The notes under the pieces: generated by a model
Databases searched by the model: none
What the model saw: the letters and a program-made list of their open reading frames with translations, nothing else
Told to the model about the DNA's origin: nothing
NCBI GenBank assembly: GCA_023433515.1
Contig: JAEZCN010000182.1
Span: forward strand, 1 to 27,269
Source: Pseudomonadota bacterium
Lineage (GTDB): Bacteria; Pseudomonadota; Gammaproteobacteria; Steroidobacterales; Steroidobacteraceae
Direction of reading: 5' to 3'
DNA length: 27,269 bases
Translations under genes and position numbers: made by a program
Part shown: one piece after another, positions 24,937-27,269 of the stretch
Numbering within the stretch: the stretch's first letter is position 1
Layout of the letters: each line of letters starts with the position of its first letter

Positions 24937-25228
24937 CGATTCGGGGCTCGATGAGTCCCGGCGATTGGTACTTCTGCGTGGACGGCATGGCCGTCACCCA
25001 CACGATGGGTTTCGCTACCGCGGCCGCCCCAGCAATTGAACGCGCCAGAAGATGGCCCGCCGGGTCGTCCATGCCGTGCACGGGCAGCAGTGATCGCCGG
25101 GATTCATCAAGCGCACACCGACGCGACTATCGCCGCGTATCGCTCCTGGCTGGCGTCAAACTCCGCCTCACGCCATGGCTCAGAGCTGAGAGAAGAATCG
25201 CGAGACTTGATGGCAACCTCCCGCTGAC

Positions 25229-25270
25229 AGGTCTGTCCCCGTTTGCTAGGAAACGGGGAATGTCCCCATT
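25229..25270 (-). repeat. Right terminal inverted repeat of copy 2
   Basis: Pairs with the left arm at 41 of 42 positions. On the minus strand it starts AATGGGGACATTCCCCG, immediately after the TGA of the LOV/GGDEF-like gene. Confidence 0.9.
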
Positions 25271-26197
25271 TCAGCGGAAATCGGATTCTTCGGCGACGAT
25301 GATGCGGTTGCGGCCCTGCTCTTTCGCGCGGGCTACGGCGGCTTCGACGGCCTTGAGGAAACCCGCGGCCGAGTCTTCGGGGCGCGCGGTGTGGATCGCG
25401 ACGCCGCCGCTCACGGTCACGTAACGCTGCGTCGAGCGCGGATGATGGATCTGCTGCTCGCGCACGCGATGGGCCACGGTGGTCGCATGCTGGATGACGT
25501 GATCCGCGGGCGTGCCGTGCATGAGCACGATGACGCTCGCGCCTTCCCAGCGACCGACGACGTCGGTGCCGCGGCGGAACGAACCGGCAATCGCGCGCGC
25601 CACGCGTTTGACCACCGCGTCGCCGCCCGCGCGGTCGAAGATCTCGTTGTAGGGACCCAGCTGGTCGATGTCGAACAGCAGCAACGCGATGTCGGTCTTG
25701 TCGCGTTGTGCCAGCGCGAAGTCGCGCTTGAGCACGTCCTCGAAGTAGTAACGCGACGCGAGCCCCGTCAGGCGGTCTTCGCGCACCCAGCTCGGCAGAC
25801 CGCGGATGCCGGTGTCACCCGTGCGCGGCCGCGTGCCTCCTTCGCGGTGATAACCGATGAAGTGCGTGACCTTGCCGTCGCCGTTCTTCAGCGGATGGAT
25901 GTGCATGTCATTCACGAACGCCGTGCCGTCCTTGCGCTGGTTGCGCAGCAAGGCACGCGTGGCTTCGCCGTGTCCGAGCGCTTCGCGCAGGCCTTCCAGC
26001 TCCTGCTGGTCGCGATCCTCGCCCTGCAGCAACCGCAGGTTCTTGCCGACCAGCTCGGCAACGTCGTATCCGGTCAGCCGGCAGAACGCGGGATTGACGT
26101 ACACGACGACGCGATCGCCCCCCGCCTCGGTGATGACGACGCCCTCGGGCGCGACGTCGAGCGCACCACGCAGGAAATCGTTCTTGAAACCGTTCAT
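25271..26197 (-). CDS. Cysteine-less LOV/PAS protein with degenerate GGDEF domain
   Basis: 308-residue cytoplasmic signalling protein. Residues about 10-120 form a PAS domain of LOV type: NPAFCRLTGY (35-44), GKNLRLLQ (51-58) and NQRKDGTAFVNDMHIHPL (86-103), then HFIGYHRE. The flavin-contacting N, R and Q positions are kept, but the adduct-forming Cys of GxNCRFLQ is Leu54. Residues about 138-305 are GGDEF-like: DRLTGLASR and FDIDQLGPYN remain, but the active-site motif reads EGASV (218-222). The inhibitory-site RxxD is intact (R209-D212), five residues before it. It is therefore unlikely to make c-di-GMP but may bind it. The ATG overlaps the nagZ stop as ATGA, so translation is coupled to nagZ. 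The stop runs straight into the inverted-repeat element. Confidence 0.88.
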   Translation of the reverse strand: MNGFKNDFLRGALDVAPEGVVITEAGGDRVVVYVNPAFCRLTGYDVAELVGKNLRLLQGEDRDQQELEGLREALGHGEATRALLRNQRKDGTAFVNDMHIHPLKNGDGKVTHFIGYHREGGTRPRTGDTGIRGLPSWVREDRLTGLASRYYFEDVLKRDFALAQRDKTDIALLLFDIDQLGPYNEIFDRAGGDAVVKRVARAIAGSFRRGTDVVGRWEGASVIVLMHGTPADHVIQHATTVAHRVREQQIHHPRSTQRYVTVSGGVAIHTARPEDSAAGFLKAVEAAVARAKEQGRNRIIVAEESDFR

Positions 26198-27246
26198 GCG
26201 TTGCCCGCCGTCAGGTTGAGTTGCGGCGGCTCCGCCGAGCGGGCGAGCAGGTCCTGGCTCTCGCGCCAGGCATGGCCGGCCAGCAGTTCGTCGCGTTCGG
26301 GCGCCGCGCGCCCGCGCATGCGCACCAGGCGCAGGTGCGCGCTGGGTTCGATCTCGAAATCGAGCTCGTCGAGCAGGCGCGTGACCGATGCGCGGTCGTT
26401 GCACACCGGCAGCACGTCGCAGCCGGCGTCGAGCGCGGCGCGCGCGCGCACGACGATGTCGCCGTATTCGGCGGCGCCGCCCATGGAAAGATCGTCGGTG
26501 AACACCGCGCCCGAAAAGCGCAGCTCCTCGCGCAACGCGTTCTGGATCCAGCGGCGCGACAGGCTCGCGGGCTCCGGCGCGACCGCGGGAAACAGCACGT
26601 GCGCGACCATGACGCCGGGCAGGCCGTTCGCCATGAGACGCCGGTAAGGCAACAGGTCGTCGCCCAGCTCGCCCCAGCCGCGCCTATCTACCGGCAGGGA
26701 CTGGTGGGAATCCGCGACGACGGCGCCGTGGCCGGGAAAATGTTTGGCGGTGGCGGCCATGCCGGCATCCTTCATGCCCTGCACGTACGCGAGCGCGAGT
26801 TGCGCGACCGCCTCCGGCTTCGAATGAAACGCACGATCGCCGATCACTTCGCTCACGCCGTAGTCCAGATCGACGCAGGGGGCGAACGACAGGTCGACGC
26901 CGTGCGCGCGCAGCTCGGCGGCCATGAGCCAGCCCATCGAACGCGCGAGTGTGAGTCCCTTCTTCGAATCGAGATCGTATTCGTGACCGATGCGCCGCGG
27001 CGGCGGCAGTCGCGAGAACTCGGGACGGAAGCGCTGAACGCGCCCACCTTCCTGGTCGACCGCGACGATGAGGGCGGGAGAACGCACCGCGTGGATGTCG
27101 GCGACGAGCCGGGTGAGCTGTTCGGCGTTCGAGTAGTTGCGCGTGAACAGGATGACGCTGCCCACGAGCGGATGGCGCAGCACGTCGCGGTCCTCGGGCG
27201 TGAGCTCGAGACCTGCCACGTCGACCATCAGTGGGCCCAGGGTCAC
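26194..27246 (-). CDS. nagZ: Beta-N-acetylhexosaminidase NagZ
   Basis: Cytoplasmic glycoside hydrolase family 3 enzyme of peptidoglycan recycling; it removes GlcNAc from 1,6-anhydro-muropeptides. 350 residues (341 in E. coli). Motifs: LGPLMVDVAG at the start, HPLVGSVILFTRNY, VAVDQEGGRVQRF (62-74), KHFPGHG (168-174), the Asp-His acid/base pair D179/H181 in ADSH, and the nucleophile motif FTDDLSM (249-255). The GTG start is chosen because it keeps the conserved LGPLMVDV segment and has AGGA six nt upstream, inside the last 23 nt of the window; ATG 27228 is the alternative. It is followed by the LOV/GGDEF-like gene with a 4-nt overlap. Confidence 0.97.
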   Translation of the reverse strand: MTLGPLMVDVAGLELTPEDRDVLRHPLVGSVILFTRNYSNAEQLTRLVADIHAVRSPALIVAVDQEGGRVQRFRPEFSRLPPPRRIGHEYDLDSKKGLTLARSMGWLMAAELRAHGVDLSFAPCVDLDYGVSEVIGDRAFHSKPEAVAQLALAYVQGMKDAGMAATAKHFPGHGAVVADSHQSLPVDRRGWGELGDDLLPYRRLMANGLPGVMVAHVLFPAVAPEPASLSRRWIQNALREELRFSGAVFTDDLSMGGAAEYGDIVVRARAALDAGCDVLPVCNDRASVTRLLDELDFEIEPSAHLRLVRMRGRAAPERDELLAGHAWRESQDLLARSAEPPQLNLTAGNA

Positions 27247-27269
27247 CGTCGTTCCTATCTCGGGAGCCC

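Larger units (their letters stand above)
24895..25270. mobile_element. Inverted-repeat-bounded element, copy 2 (MITE/REP-like, no intact ORF)
   Basis: 376 bp, same family, ends and orientation as 8183-8525. The 42-bp arms (24895-24936 and 25229-25270) differ at one position. The interior is collinear with copy 1 but diverged and about 30 bp longer. It fills the whole space between the csiV stop (24893-24895) and the stop of the LOV/GGDEF-like gene (25271-25273). An open frame from 24951 runs through it but has no recognisable family. Parts of the interior (ATGGCCCGCCGGGTCGTC near 25050; GCGACTATCGCCGCGTATCG near 25121) could be remnants of a Y1/REP-associated transposase start region; this is tentative. 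Confidence 0.75.

Noticed and set aside
24951..25424. Open frame through element copy 2 (and a shorter one, 8265-8504, in copy 1)
   Set aside because: The frames are not conserved between copies, run into the arms or the neighbouring gene, and show no recognisable protein family.
1..27269. CRISPR arrays, tRNA or rRNA genes, phage att sites, defence systems
   Set aside because: I saw no regularly spaced direct repeats, no tRNA cloverleaf next to a gene gap, and no integrase, nuclease-helicase or toxin-antitoxin genes; gaps between genes are short apart from the two elements.

Overview
The window is GC-rich, gene-dense bacterial chromosome with 20 protein genes, no tRNA or rRNA gene and no CRISPR array that I can see. 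Gene content and order point to a gammaproteobacterium, probably near the Xanthomonadales/Nevskiales/Steroidobacter groups. Reasons: RNase E with a gammaproteobacterial N-terminus, the block comEC-exbB-exbD-msbA-lpxK-ycaR-kdsB, a separate lolC/E-lolC/E-lolD operon, and mfd followed by a CsiV-family gene and nagZ. This is the order I remember for the rne-to-nagZ region of Pseudomonas and relatives. The genus is inferred, not proven.

Layout. 16-3133: rne (+) converges on a low-molecular-weight tyrosine phosphatase gene (-); the rne terminator lies inside the 3' end of the phosphatase gene. 3293-8184 (+): accessory genes, namely a PKD-repeat zinc-metallopeptidase lipoprotein, a proline-rich lipoprotein and a TPR-containing membrane diguanylate cyclase. 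8183-8525: inverted-repeat element, copy 1. 8524-16364 (-): a compact run comEC, exbB, exbD, msbA, lpxK, ycaR, kdsB and a MOSC protein, with mostly ATGA-type overlaps. It covers DNA uptake, energising of outer-membrane processes, lipid A flipping and phosphorylation, and Kdo activation. 16420-16956 (+): DUF2062 membrane protein. 16939-20125 (-): the LolCDE lipoprotein release system. 20270-24895 (+): a small exported BamE-like protein, mfd and csiV. 24895-25270: element copy 2. 25271-27246 (-): nagZ followed by a LOV-like/GGDEF-like signalling protein.

Most genes serve the cell envelope: lipid A/Kdo, lipoprotein sorting, peptidoglycan recycling and proton-motive-force coupling. RNase E and Mfd are housekeeping nucleic-acid enzymes.

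The least ordinary features are as follows. (1) Two 343-376 bp elements of one family have 42-bp terminal inverted repeats beginning AATGGGGACATTCC, and each fills the gap between two convergent genes exactly, stop codon to stop codon. (2) The protein at 25271-26197 has a LOV-type PAS domain without the photoactive cysteine, and a GGDEF domain that has lost the catalytic motif but kept the RxxD inhibitory site. (3) ComEC has lost the metal-binding motif of its metallo-beta-lactamase domain. (4) Several lead genes have a TANNNT hexamer 7-8 nt before the start codon, which suggests leaderless mRNAs.
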